Source: an uncultured Eubacteriales bacterium
GTDB lineage: Bacteria; Bacillota; Clostridia; Oscillospirales; Acutalibacteraceae
DNA length: 13,502 nt
Reading direction: 5' to 3'
Assembly (NCBI GenBank): GCA_934486455.1
Contig: CAKSPR010000046.1
Span: 1 to 13,502 of the forward strand
The position numbers were made by a program, and so were the translations under genes. The notes beneath the pieces were generated by a model. It had not been told where the DNA came from. It saw only the letters and a program-made list of their open reading frames with translations, and did no database searches. Of the stretch, positions 1-6,083 are shown piece by piece; within the stretch, counting starts at the first letter, position 1; every line of letters starts with the position of its first letter.

Positions 1-1175
1 ATGTGTTTTCCCAAAACCCCGAGGTTATGGGCGGAGCGATGAGCTGTGCCCAGGCCGAAAAAATTCTTAAAATCTACGATCTTGCCGCCAAAAACGGTAA
101 GCCCATTGTCGGAATTTTCGATTCAAAGGGCGGATATGTGGACGACGGAGCAAGGGCTCTTTACTCCTTTTCCAAGCTTATAAACGCGGCAAGCCTCCTT
201 TCGGGTGTTGTACCGCAGATTGCCGTTGTTCTCGGAAACTGCACCGGCGAAAACGCTGTGCTTTGCTCCCAGTTCGACATTACTGTTATGGAGAAAAATG
301 CGACCTTGTCCCTTAACCCCGCCTCCCTTTATAAAAACGGGCAGGATGTGGGAACGGCCGAGACCGCCGCGAAGAACGGCACCGCCCACATTGTTGCGGA
401 GATGGACAATATTGCCGAAACCGTCAGGTCGATCCTTTCGGTCGTTCCGTCTAATAATCTTGCACCGCTTAACGCTTACGAGGACGGCGAGCCGACGGTT
501 TGCCCGGTCATTAACGCCGAATTTTTGGACGCCCGGGACAAAATACACCTTTCCGACGATTTCGGCAAAAGCGCAGAAACGCTGCTCGGCCGCATTAACG
601 GAAAGCCCTGCGGCGCCGTGCTTACCAAGGACAAAAGGCTTGACGCAAGCTCTATCATAAAAATTTCCCGATTTGTGCGTTTTTGCGATTGCTTTTCATT
701 GCCCGTCGTTTCGATAATCGACGCCGACGGTCTTGAGATTGATAAAAATACCGAGACGGCTGTCGGCGCAAGGCTCCTTGCACAGCTTTGCAGTGTATAC
801 TGCGAGGCCACAACGCCGAAAATAGCCGTTATTTCGGGCAGAGCCTGCGGCGGAATATATTCGGCCTTTGCCGCCAAAAATGCTTCGGCAGACATGGTTT
901 TTGCCTTCCCCGAAGCGGTGATCTCTCCTCTTTCTCCCGAGGGCGCGGCAATCGTGCTTTACGACGACCGTCTTAAAAAGGGAGAGAGCGTGGAAGCTCT
1001 TTCAAAGGAATATATCGAAAGCTCGGCATCGGCTGTTTATGCGGCCGAAAACGGCCTTGCGGACGACATTTTCTCTAAATCCGAGGTAAGACATAAGCTG
1101 TCGGTCGCCCTTGACATGCTCGATTCCAAGCGGGAAACAAGACCGGCAAAAAAACACACTGATTTTCCTTTTTAA
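1..1175 (+). CDS. Biotin-dependent carboxyltransferase subunit (12S/MmdA/PccB-like), 5' end cut by window edge
   Basis: The 390 visible residues match the two-lobed crotonase-fold carboxyltransferase family (methylmalonyl-CoA decarboxylase alpha, propionyl-CoA carboxylase beta, transcarboxylase 12S). These enzymes move CO2 between carboxybiotin and an acyl-CoA. The reading frame is open at base 1. The first visible residues (VFSQNPEVMGGAMS) match the interior of the N-lobe, so a GTG at 3 is not the true start; full-length relatives have roughly 500 residues. GRINGKPCGAV, the FVRFCD stretch, a C-lobe ACGGIY loop and a KKHTDFPF tail (family: KHGNIPL) support the call. Two parts are unusual. The family's DSGGARIQEG is replaced by DSKGGYVDDG, and the N-lobe oxyanion loop (usually GPCAGGAVY) reads GNCTGENAV. 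The acyl substrate therefore cannot be assigned. It precedes a biotin carrier gene by 18 bases and is very likely co-transcribed with it. Confidence 0.85.
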   Translation, partial: VFSQNPEVMGGAMSCAQAEKILKIYDLAAKNGKPIVGIFDSKGGYVDDGARALYSFSKLINAASLLSGVVPQIAVVLGNCTGENAVLCSQFDITVMEKNATLSLNPASLYKNGQDVGTAETAAKNGTAHIVAEMDNIAETVRSILSVVPSNNLAPLNAYEDGEPTVCPVINAEFLDARDKIHLSDDFGKSAETLLGRINGKPCGAVLTKDKRLDASSIIKISRFVRFCDCFSLPVVSIIDADGLEIDKNTETAVGARLLAQLCSVYCEATTPKIAVISGRACGGIYSAFAAKNASADMVFAFPEAVISPLSPEGAAIVLYDDRLKKGESVEALSKEYIESSASAVYAAENGLADDIFSKSEVRHKLSVALDMLDSKRETRPAKKHTDFPF

Positions 1176-1180
1176 ATTTT

Positions 1181-1186
1181 GGGGGT
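1181..1186 (+). promoter_or_regulatory. Ribosome binding site fixing the biotin carrier start
   Basis: A GGGGGT run lies seven bases before the ATG at 1194. An in-frame TTG at 1179 lies before this site and has no such site of its own, so ATG 1194 is preferred. Confidence 0.6.
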
Positions 1187-1193
1187 AATTGAT

Positions 1194-1562
1194 ATGAAAA
1201 ATTTAAGAATAACCGTTAACGGAAAAACCTATGATGTTCAGGTAGAAGAGCTTTCCGAAGGCTCTGCCGTCTCTGCGCCTGCCGCACCCGTTTCCGTGCC
1301 CGCGCCTGCCGCTCCTGCGGCCGAGGCACCGTCTGCCGCACCCGCCGACGGAGAGGAAATACTCTGCCCCATGCCCGGAACCGTTTTAAGCGTTAATGTC
1401 AAGGCGGGGGATAAAATCTCCAAGGGCGATGTCATCGTCGTTTTCGAGGCCATGAAGATGGAAAACGAGATCAAGGCGCCGAGAGACTGCACCGTGCTTT
1501 CGGTTGATGTTTCCAAGGACGACACCGTCGAGACCGGCGCGCTCATTGCGACCATCGGTTAA
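1194..1562 (+). CDS. Biotin carboxyl carrier protein (biotin/lipoyl-attachment domain)
   Basis: This 122-residue protein has three parts. Residues 1-22 are a short leading segment (NGKTYDVQVEEL). Residues 23-52 are a flexible Ala/Pro-rich hinge. Residues 53-122 are a biotinyl domain with the CPMPG turn and the EAMKMEN biotinylation motif. Lys88 is the expected biotin-bearing residue. The carrier swings carboxybiotin between two active sites, here most likely the carboxyltransferase just upstream and the OadA-type subunit 11 bases downstream. In size and arrangement it resembles the 1.3S subunit of propionibacterial transcarboxylase and the gamma subunit (MmdC) of methylmalonyl-CoA decarboxylase. 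It is too short to be a full acetyl-CoA carboxylase AccB with a typical N-terminal region, though an AccB-like role cannot be excluded from sequence alone. Confidence 0.93.
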   Translation: MKNLRITVNGKTYDVQVEELSEGSAVSAPAAPVSVPAPAAPAAEAPSAAPADGEEILCPMPGTVLSVNVKAGDKISKGDVIVVFEAMKMENEIKAPRDCTVLSVDVSKDDTVETGALIATIG

Positions 1563-1573
1563 GGAGGGGTAAT

Positions 1574-2971
1574 ATGCCTAAGATCGGTATAACCGAAACT
1601 GTGCTTCGCGACGCTCACCAGTCGCTTATCGCAACCAGAATGACCACCGAGGAAATGCTTCCCATGCTTCCTCTTCTCGATAAAATCGGCTTCCATTCCC
1701 TTGAATGCTGGGGAGGCGCCACCTTCGACGCCTGTCTGCGCTTTCTCGACGAGGACCCTTGGGAGAGACTGAGGATAATCAGAGATAACTGTAAAAATAC
1801 AAAGCTTCAAATGCTTTTCAGAGGTCAGAATATGCTCGGATACCGCCATTATGCCGACGATGTTGTGGAATATTTCGTGCAAAAATCGGTTGCAAACGGC
1901 ATCGATATAATCAGAATATTCGACGCATTAAACGACATCCGCAACCTTAAAACCGCCATTTCGGCCGCAAAAAAAGAAAAGGCTCACGCTCAGGTAGCCA
2001 TTTCCTACACCACGGGTCCTGTTTTTGATCTCGAATACTATAAAAACTATGCCAAACAGATCGAGGACGCGGGCGCAGATTCCATTTGCATCAAGGACAT
2101 GGCGGGACTGCTCACCCCTTATTTCACTTACGATCTCGTTAAGGCCATAAAGGAGACGGTCAGCCTGCCCGTACAGCTCCATTCCCACTACACATCGGGT
2201 CTTGCCTCCATGGTCATGCTAAAGGGAATAGAGGCCGGCGCCGATGTAATCGATACGGCAATGTCGCCGCTGGCGCTGGGTACATCCCACCCCGCAACCG
2301 AATCGATGGTAGCCGCATTAAAGGAAACCGAATACGACACGGGGCTTGACCTTGTTGCGCTTGACGAAATATCAAAGTATGTTACTACCCTTCGGGAAAA
2401 ATATATTGCAAGCGGCCTTTTAAATCCCAAGCTCCTTGCCTCCGACGCCAAAGCCCTCATCTATCAGGTGCCGGGCGGAATGCTTTCAAACCTCGTTTCT
2501 CAGCTTAAAGGGGCGGGAAAGGAAGACAAGCTTTCGGAGGTGCTTGCCGAGGTTCCGAAGGTCAGAGCCGATTGCGGATTTCCTCCGCTTGTTACCCCCA
2601 CGTCCCAGATCGTCGGTACACAGGCCGTCTTTAATGTCATTTTAGGCGAGCGTTATAAGACGGTAACGAAGGAATTTAAAGGCCTCGTTAAGGGAGAATA
2701 CGGCAAAACCCCCGTTGAGATAGATCCCGATTTCCGCAAAAAGATAATCGGCGACGAAAAGCCTGTCGACTGCCGCCCTGCCGACCTTTTGTCTCCCGAG
2801 CTTGAAAAGCTCAGAGAAGAGATAAAACCCCTTGCCGAGCAGGAGGAGGATGTGCTTTCTTATGCCCAGTTCGGCGCAGTTGCCGAAAAGTTTTTTGAAC
2901 GCCGCCGAAACCGCCGCTACGGCGTCGACACCGACGGAGCCGACTTCAAAAACAAAATCCATTCCATGTAA
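1574..2971 (+). CDS. Pyruvate/oxaloacetate carboxyltransferase, OadA/5S-type subunit without a biotin domain
   Basis: The 465-residue protein is a TIM-barrel carboxyltransferase of the oxaloacetate decarboxylase alpha/transcarboxylase 5S/pyruvate carboxylase CT family. It moves a carboxyl group between oxaloacetate (or pyruvate) and biotin. Visible motifs are RDAHQS (12-17), ECWGGATFD (44-52), RGQN (83-86), RIFD (114-117), KDMAGL (174-179) and HSHYTSG (203-209). Asp13, Lys174, His203 and His205 fit the family's metal site, with the lysine normally carbamylated. A PYC_OADA-type second domain follows, ending near residue 450. No MKM biotin motif is present, so the separate carrier upstream must supply biotin. 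The start is firm: AAGGAGGGGT sits just before the ATG. No membrane subunit (OadB) or gamma subunit (OadG) is visible here, though either could lie upstream. The symbol oadA is plausible, but the reaction could be transcarboxylation rather than sodium-pumping decarboxylation. Confidence 0.93.
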   Translation: MPKIGITETVLRDAHQSLIATRMTTEEMLPMLPLLDKIGFHSLECWGGATFDACLRFLDEDPWERLRIIRDNCKNTKLQMLFRGQNMLGYRHYADDVVEYFVQKSVANGIDIIRIFDALNDIRNLKTAISAAKKEKAHAQVAISYTTGPVFDLEYYKNYAKQIEDAGADSICIKDMAGLLTPYFTYDLVKAIKETVSLPVQLHSHYTSGLASMVMLKGIEAGADVIDTAMSPLALGTSHPATESMVAALKETEYDTGLDLVALDEISKYVTTLREKYIASGLLNPKLLASDAKALIYQVPGGMLSNLVSQLKGAGKEDKLSEVLAEVPKVRADCGFPPLVTPTSQIVGTQAVFNVILGERYKTVTKEFKGLVKGEYGKTPVEIDPDFRKKIIGDEKPVDCRPADLLSPELEKLREEIKPLAEQEEDVLSYAQFGAVAEKFFERRRNRRYGVDTDGADFKNKIHSM

Positions 2972-2982
2972 ATAACAGCAAC

Positions 2983-3020
2983 AAAAAAGCGCACGGGAAA
3001 ATCTCCCATGCGCTTTTTTT
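2983..3020. terminator. Bidirectional intrinsic terminator between convergent genes
   Basis: The arms GCGCACGGGA (2989-2998) and TCCCATGCGC (3004-3013) form a 10-bp stem with a 5-base loop, flanked by A6 on the left and T7 on the right. It can therefore end transcripts from both sides. One stem position is a C-A mismatch in the plus-strand RNA but a U-G wobble in the minus-strand RNA, so the minus-strand hairpin should be slightly more stable. It lies 12 bases after the carboxylase cluster and 8 bases after the dockerin gene stop. Confidence 0.85.
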
Positions 3021-3027
3021 ATAACTT

Positions 3028-3729
3028 TCAGTCGGTTGTCGGCAACGGAACATTCGGCATTGTCACGGCTTGAAGGATTTTTAAAGCGTCAAAGCTTGTG
3101 ATACTTCCGTTTTCGTCAACATCACCGAGTAGTTTTTGCTTCGCGTTAAATACTCTTATTCCGACGCAGTTTTGCAAAACAAACAGCGCGTCGGTTGTAT
3201 CAACCCGACCGTCTAAAGTGGTATCGCCGTAGCTCCAAAATCCGGGATTTTCGCTAAGCTTTTCAGCTGCATTTTTCAGCTTTTCAAAATTTGAAACTTT
3301 GCTTCTTTGTTCTTCCGATAATGCGAAGTAACATATTCCTGCATCCTCGGCCGCGCTTTTAAACTTATATAGGTCTTTGGAAGGGTCGGGAAGGCTTTCG
3401 ATCATTTCGATGACCGCCTCGGGAGTGTTTTTGTCGGAAAAGTTACTCTTTTGAGCAGAAACGCAATAATCGGTCAGCTTGTCAGAGTTTTTGACCTGCG
3501 AGGCAGCTTCTTCGGAAAGAGAAAGGTAGATAAGAGGCATGGAACGGTCAAGGCCGAAGCCACTTTCATTCAAGCTGTCAAGCATGTAATCGAGAGCCTC
3601 GGCGTCCTCGTCGATTTTGTCGATTATCGGCAAAGAATCTATTACGGCACCCGCCGAAATCCCTGCCGCCGAAACGGCGCACACAGCTATGCACAGCGAA
3701 ATTGCAACACATATGATTTTTTTGGTCAT
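3028..3729 (-). CDS. Secreted dockerin type I protein with helical repeat-like body
   Basis: The 233-residue protein starts with a signal peptide: MTKK, a hydrophobic core at 5-20, and a likely cleavage near AGISAGA (22-28). Residues 168-224 are a type I dockerin with two calcium-loop/helix halves: GDTTLDGRVDTTDAL and GDVDENGSITSFDAL. Dockerins bind cohesin modules on scaffoldin or surface proteins, so the product is probably exported and attached to such a partner. The body lacks a recognisable catalytic domain. It holds two degenerate copies of a helical unit. The clearer one (about 104-158) has ESLPD, then ALSEEQRSKVSNFEKLKNA. The weaker one (about 29-88) has YLSLSEEAASQVKNSDKLTDY. Similar LPxx...L(T/S)xEQxxxVxNxxKLxxA units occur in many Clostridia surface proteins. 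AGGAGGT at 3736-3742 sets the start. It is monocistronic, between its own promoter and a terminator. The binding partner is unknown. Confidence 0.85.
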   Translation of the reverse strand: MTKKIICVAISLCIAVCAVSAAGISAGAVIDSLPIIDKIDEDAEALDYMLDSLNESGFGLDRSMPLIYLSLSEEAASQVKNSDKLTDYCVSAQKSNFSDKNTPEAVIEMIESLPDPSKDLYKFKSAAEDAGICYFALSEEQRSKVSNFEKLKNAAEKLSENPGFWSYGDTTLDGRVDTTDALFVLQNCVGIRVFNAKQKLLGDVDENGSITSFDALKILQAVTMPNVPLPTTD

Positions 3730-3787
3730 ACTTCTACCTCCTTGTTTTCAATGCACAATGTGGAAAATTTACTACATTTCCAATTTA

Positions 3788-3815
3788 ATTATACATTGAA
3801 CGGTAAAATTGTCAA
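3788..3815 (-). promoter_or_regulatory. Sigma-A promoter of the dockerin gene
   Basis: On the minus strand the -35 is TTGACA (3815-3810) and the -10 is TATAAT (3793-3788), both perfect consensus, with a 16-base spacer. Transcription would start near 3781, giving a leader of about 50 bases. The promoter lies between the mnmG terminator and the gene, so expression is independent of mnmG. Confidence 0.85.
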
Positions 3816-3855
3816 GAATAACATTAAATTCTGTAAAAAGATATGATTTGATGTA

Positions 3856-3897
3856 AAAATCGCTCCTCGGTTCAAAAGCGAACAGGGGAGCGGTTTT
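3856..3897 (-). terminator. Intrinsic terminator of mnmG
   Basis: About 60 bases after the mnmG stop, an 8-bp GC-rich stem pairs CGCTCCTC (3861-3868) with GGGGAGCG (3885-3892), with one wobble. An inner GTTC/GAAC pair (3870-3873 with 3880-3883) extends it. The outer A/T arms give a run of U residues at the 3' side of the minus-strand transcript. Confidence 0.8.
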
Positions 3898-3956
3898 ATA
3901 AGTGGTGTTAAATGTTATTGTGTTTTGAGCTATCGGCGCATAAATTACCGAGTTAT

Positions 3957-5837
3957 TCAAGCCGACCTATTGTCATTCTTTTCAAGCCATATGAGCAGTA
4001 CCGATATGTCGGCGGGGGTTACGCCGGATATGCGTGCGGCCTGACCGACGCTTAGGGGCTTTATTTTATTAAGCTTTTCGACTGCTTCAAGCCTCAGTCC
4101 CTTTATCTTGCCGTAATCGGTGTGCTCCGAAAGGGCGCGGCTTTCAAGGCGTTTTTGCTCGGCAATCTGCGCCTGCTGCCGCTTTATGTAGCCCTTGTAT
4201 TTTATCTCAATCTCGGCCTGCTCGAAAATGCTGTCGTCAAGGCTCGGGCGGGTGGGATCGACAGGGGAGAGCGCCTTGTAATTAAGCTCGGGACGGCGCA
4301 GAAGATCGGCAAGCTTTGCCCCGGTTTTAAGGGCGGGAGAGCCGCAGTCTTCAAGTATTTTCGAAAGTGTCTTTGAGGGCGGAACGGTGGTGCTTTCGGC
4401 CCGCTTTATTTCGGCCTCCTTTTGCGCCTTCTTTTGCAGAAAACGGTCGTAACGCTCCTTTGACACCATTCCGATTTCGTAAGCGGCGGGCATAAGGCGC
4501 TGTTCGGCGTTGTCCTGCCGAAGCACAAGGCGGTATTCCGAACGGGAGGTCATCATGCGGTAGGGGTCGGAGCAGCCCTTTGTTACCAAATCGTCGATGA
4601 GGGTGCCGATGTAGCTTTCCGAGCGCTTGGTTATGAACGGCGGCTTTCCCTGCACCTTTTTTGCGGCGTTTATTCCGGCAATAAGCCCCTGTGCCGCCGC
4701 CTCCTCGTACCCCGAGGAGCCGTTAAACTGACCTGCGCCGTAAAGCCCGTCAAAGCCCTTTATTTCGAGGGTGGGCTTTAGATAAAGGGGGTCGATACAG
4801 TCGTATTCAATGGCGTATGCAGGGCGCATTATGACGACATTTTCAAGTCCTTCGATGGTGCGGTACATTTCTACCTGCACATCCTCTGGCAGGGAGGTGG
4901 AAAGACCCTGAAGGTACATTTCCTCGGTGTTCAGCCCGCAGGGCTCGATAAAGGTCTGGTGGCGGAGCTTGTCGGGAAAACGGACGATCTTATCCTCGAT
5001 ACTGGGGCAATATCTCGGCCCCACACCCTCGATTTTATGGCCGTACATAGCCGAGCGATGCAGGTTTTTAAGAATGACCTCCTTGGTGCGGTCGTTTGTG
5101 TAGGCAATATAGCAGGCCGCCTTGTTTTCAAGGCTTGCTTTGCTTGTATCAAAGGAGAAGGGGACAATGTCGCTGTCTCCGTCCTGCCGTTCAAGCTTTG
5201 AAAAATCTATGGTTCTGCGGTGAACGCGGGCGGGAGTGCCGGTTTTAAAACGGCGAAGGGGTATGCCCATGTCTTTAAGGCACCGAGCAAGCTCGGCCGC
5301 GGGAAACATTCCGTCGGGACCGCTTTCGTAGTCCACATCGCCGACAAATATCTTTCCGCCGAGAAATGTGCCCGTGGCAAAAATCACGGCCTTGCAGGTA
5401 TAAAGGGCGTGAAGCTTGGTTTCTATGTCCCAGTTATCTCCGTTTTTTCCGACGCTTAAAATCTCGGCCTGCTTGACGGTCAGGTTAGGCTCAAGCTCAA
5501 GGCGGTGCTTCATATATCCGCTGTATGCTCTGCGGTCGATCTGGCCTCTGAGCGAATGAACGGCCGGCCCTTTTCCGCGGTTTAACATTCTGCTCTGTAT
5601 CATGTTGGCGTCGGCCGCTTTGCCCATTTCTCCGCCAAGTGCGTCTATTTCGCGAACAAGGTGTCCCTTTGCCGTCCCGCCGATGGAGGGGTTGCAGGGC
5701 ATGTTTCCCACCCAGTCGAGAGAAATGGTGAAAACAGCGGTATTGCACCCGAGATGAGCGGCGGCAAGAGCCGCTTCGATTCCCGCATGGCCTGCTCCGA
5801 TGACCGCTACATCAAAATTTCCTGCATTAAAACTCAT
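3957..5837 (-). CDS. mnmG: tRNA uridine-5-carboxymethylaminomethyl modification enzyme MnmG (GidA)
   Basis: MnmG is the FAD/NADH enzyme that, with MnmE, installs (carboxymethyl)aminomethyl groups at U34 of tRNAs reading two-codon boxes, in the cytoplasm. The 626-residue length fits the family. Visible features are the FAD-binding GAGHAG (14-19), DWVGNMPCNPSIGG with Cys48, GTFLGG, TGTPARVHRRTID, GVGPRYCPSIEDK with Cys277, FIEPCGLNTEEMYLQGLSTSLP, and QFNGSSGYEEAAAQGL. Both family-conserved cysteines are present. The C-terminal helical region (YKGYIKRQQAQI) used for MnmE/tRNA contact is intact. An ATG 39 bases further upstream is in frame, but the site GGAGA lies correctly before ATG 5837, and the family starts here (MSFNAGNFDVAVIG). 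mnmE and rsmG are not adjacent in this window. The gene is transcribed divergently from murC and has its own promoter and terminator. Confidence 0.97.
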   Translation of the reverse strand: MSFNAGNFDVAVIGAGHAGIEAALAAAHLGCNTAVFTISLDWVGNMPCNPSIGGTAKGHLVREIDALGGEMGKAADANMIQSRMLNRGKGPAVHSLRGQIDRRAYSGYMKHRLELEPNLTVKQAEILSVGKNGDNWDIETKLHALYTCKAVIFATGTFLGGKIFVGDVDYESGPDGMFPAAELARCLKDMGIPLRRFKTGTPARVHRRTIDFSKLERQDGDSDIVPFSFDTSKASLENKAACYIAYTNDRTKEVILKNLHRSAMYGHKIEGVGPRYCPSIEDKIVRFPDKLRHQTFIEPCGLNTEEMYLQGLSTSLPEDVQVEMYRTIEGLENVVIMRPAYAIEYDCIDPLYLKPTLEIKGFDGLYGAGQFNGSSGYEEAAAQGLIAGINAAKKVQGKPPFITKRSESYIGTLIDDLVTKGCSDPYRMMTSRSEYRLVLRQDNAEQRLMPAAYEIGMVSKERYDRFLQKKAQKEAEIKRAESTTVPPSKTLSKILEDCGSPALKTGAKLADLLRRPELNYKALSPVDPTRPSLDDSIFEQAEIEIKYKGYIKRQQAQIAEQKRLESRALSEHTDYGKIKGLRLEAVEKLNKIKPLSVGQAARISGVTPADISVLLIWLEKNDNRSA

Positions 5838-5844
5838 TGTAATT

Positions 5845-5849
5845 TCTCC
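5845..5849 (-). promoter_or_regulatory. Ribosome binding site fixing the mnmG start
   Basis: The minus strand reads GGAGA eight bases before the ATG at 5837. The upstream in-frame ATG at 5876 has only A-rich sequence before it, so the shorter protein is preferred. Confidence 0.7.
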
Positions 5850-5949
5850 AAAAAGCAATTCATATGTTGATAACATTTTTTGCGTGAACAGTCGGTTTTG
5901 CGCGTGTTTTTAAGCGGGGGTTGCCGTCTTTTTTTACGCAATACACTTC

Positions 5950-5977
5950 ATTATACCACTTTTTTCGCGTTTGTCAC
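5950..5977 (-). promoter_or_regulatory. Sigma-A promoter of mnmG
   Basis: On the minus strand the -35 is GTGACA (5977-5972), the spacer is 16 bases, and the -10 is TATAAT (5955-5950). It is preceded by TGG, an extended -10 element. The transcript would start near 5943 and carry a leader of about 105 bases containing a TTGCGT/ACGCAA inverted pair. Confidence 0.7.
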
Positions 5978-5993
5978 TTGTTTTTTGACGATT

Positions 5994-6031
5994 TTTTTAT
6001 GTAATTGCCTTTGCAGCGGCTTTTTATGTAA
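5994..6031. repeat. 11-bp direct repeat in the mnmG/murC intergenic region
   Basis: TTTTTATGTAA occurs at 5994-6004 and again at 6021-6031, with starts 27 bases apart. Each copy is followed by two pyrimidine-containing bases and GCC. The copies lie between the mnmG -35 and the murC start, where a regulator could bind. No factor is recognised. Confidence 0.5.
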
Positions 6032-6054
6032 CCGCCCAAAGCCAAAAATCATAG

Positions 6055-6060
6055 TATAAA
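6055..6060 (+). promoter_or_regulatory. Possible -10 element for murC
   Basis: TATAAA lies 24 bases before the murC start codon. No convincing -35 hexamer is found 16-18 bases upstream, so this is a weak or regulator-dependent promoter at best. Confidence 0.3.
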
Positions 6061-6083
6061 TAAAAACGATTGAGGGTGACGCT

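Noticed and set aside
3772..3960. A 62-codon minus-strand frame after mnmG.
   Set aside because: It covers the mnmG terminator and the dockerin promoter, and has no coding signature.
5866..5874. TTATCAACA on the minus strand (complement of 5866-5874), one base from a DnaA box, next to mnmG, which is often near oriC.
   Set aside because: It is a single imperfect copy with no cluster of further boxes in the intergenic region.
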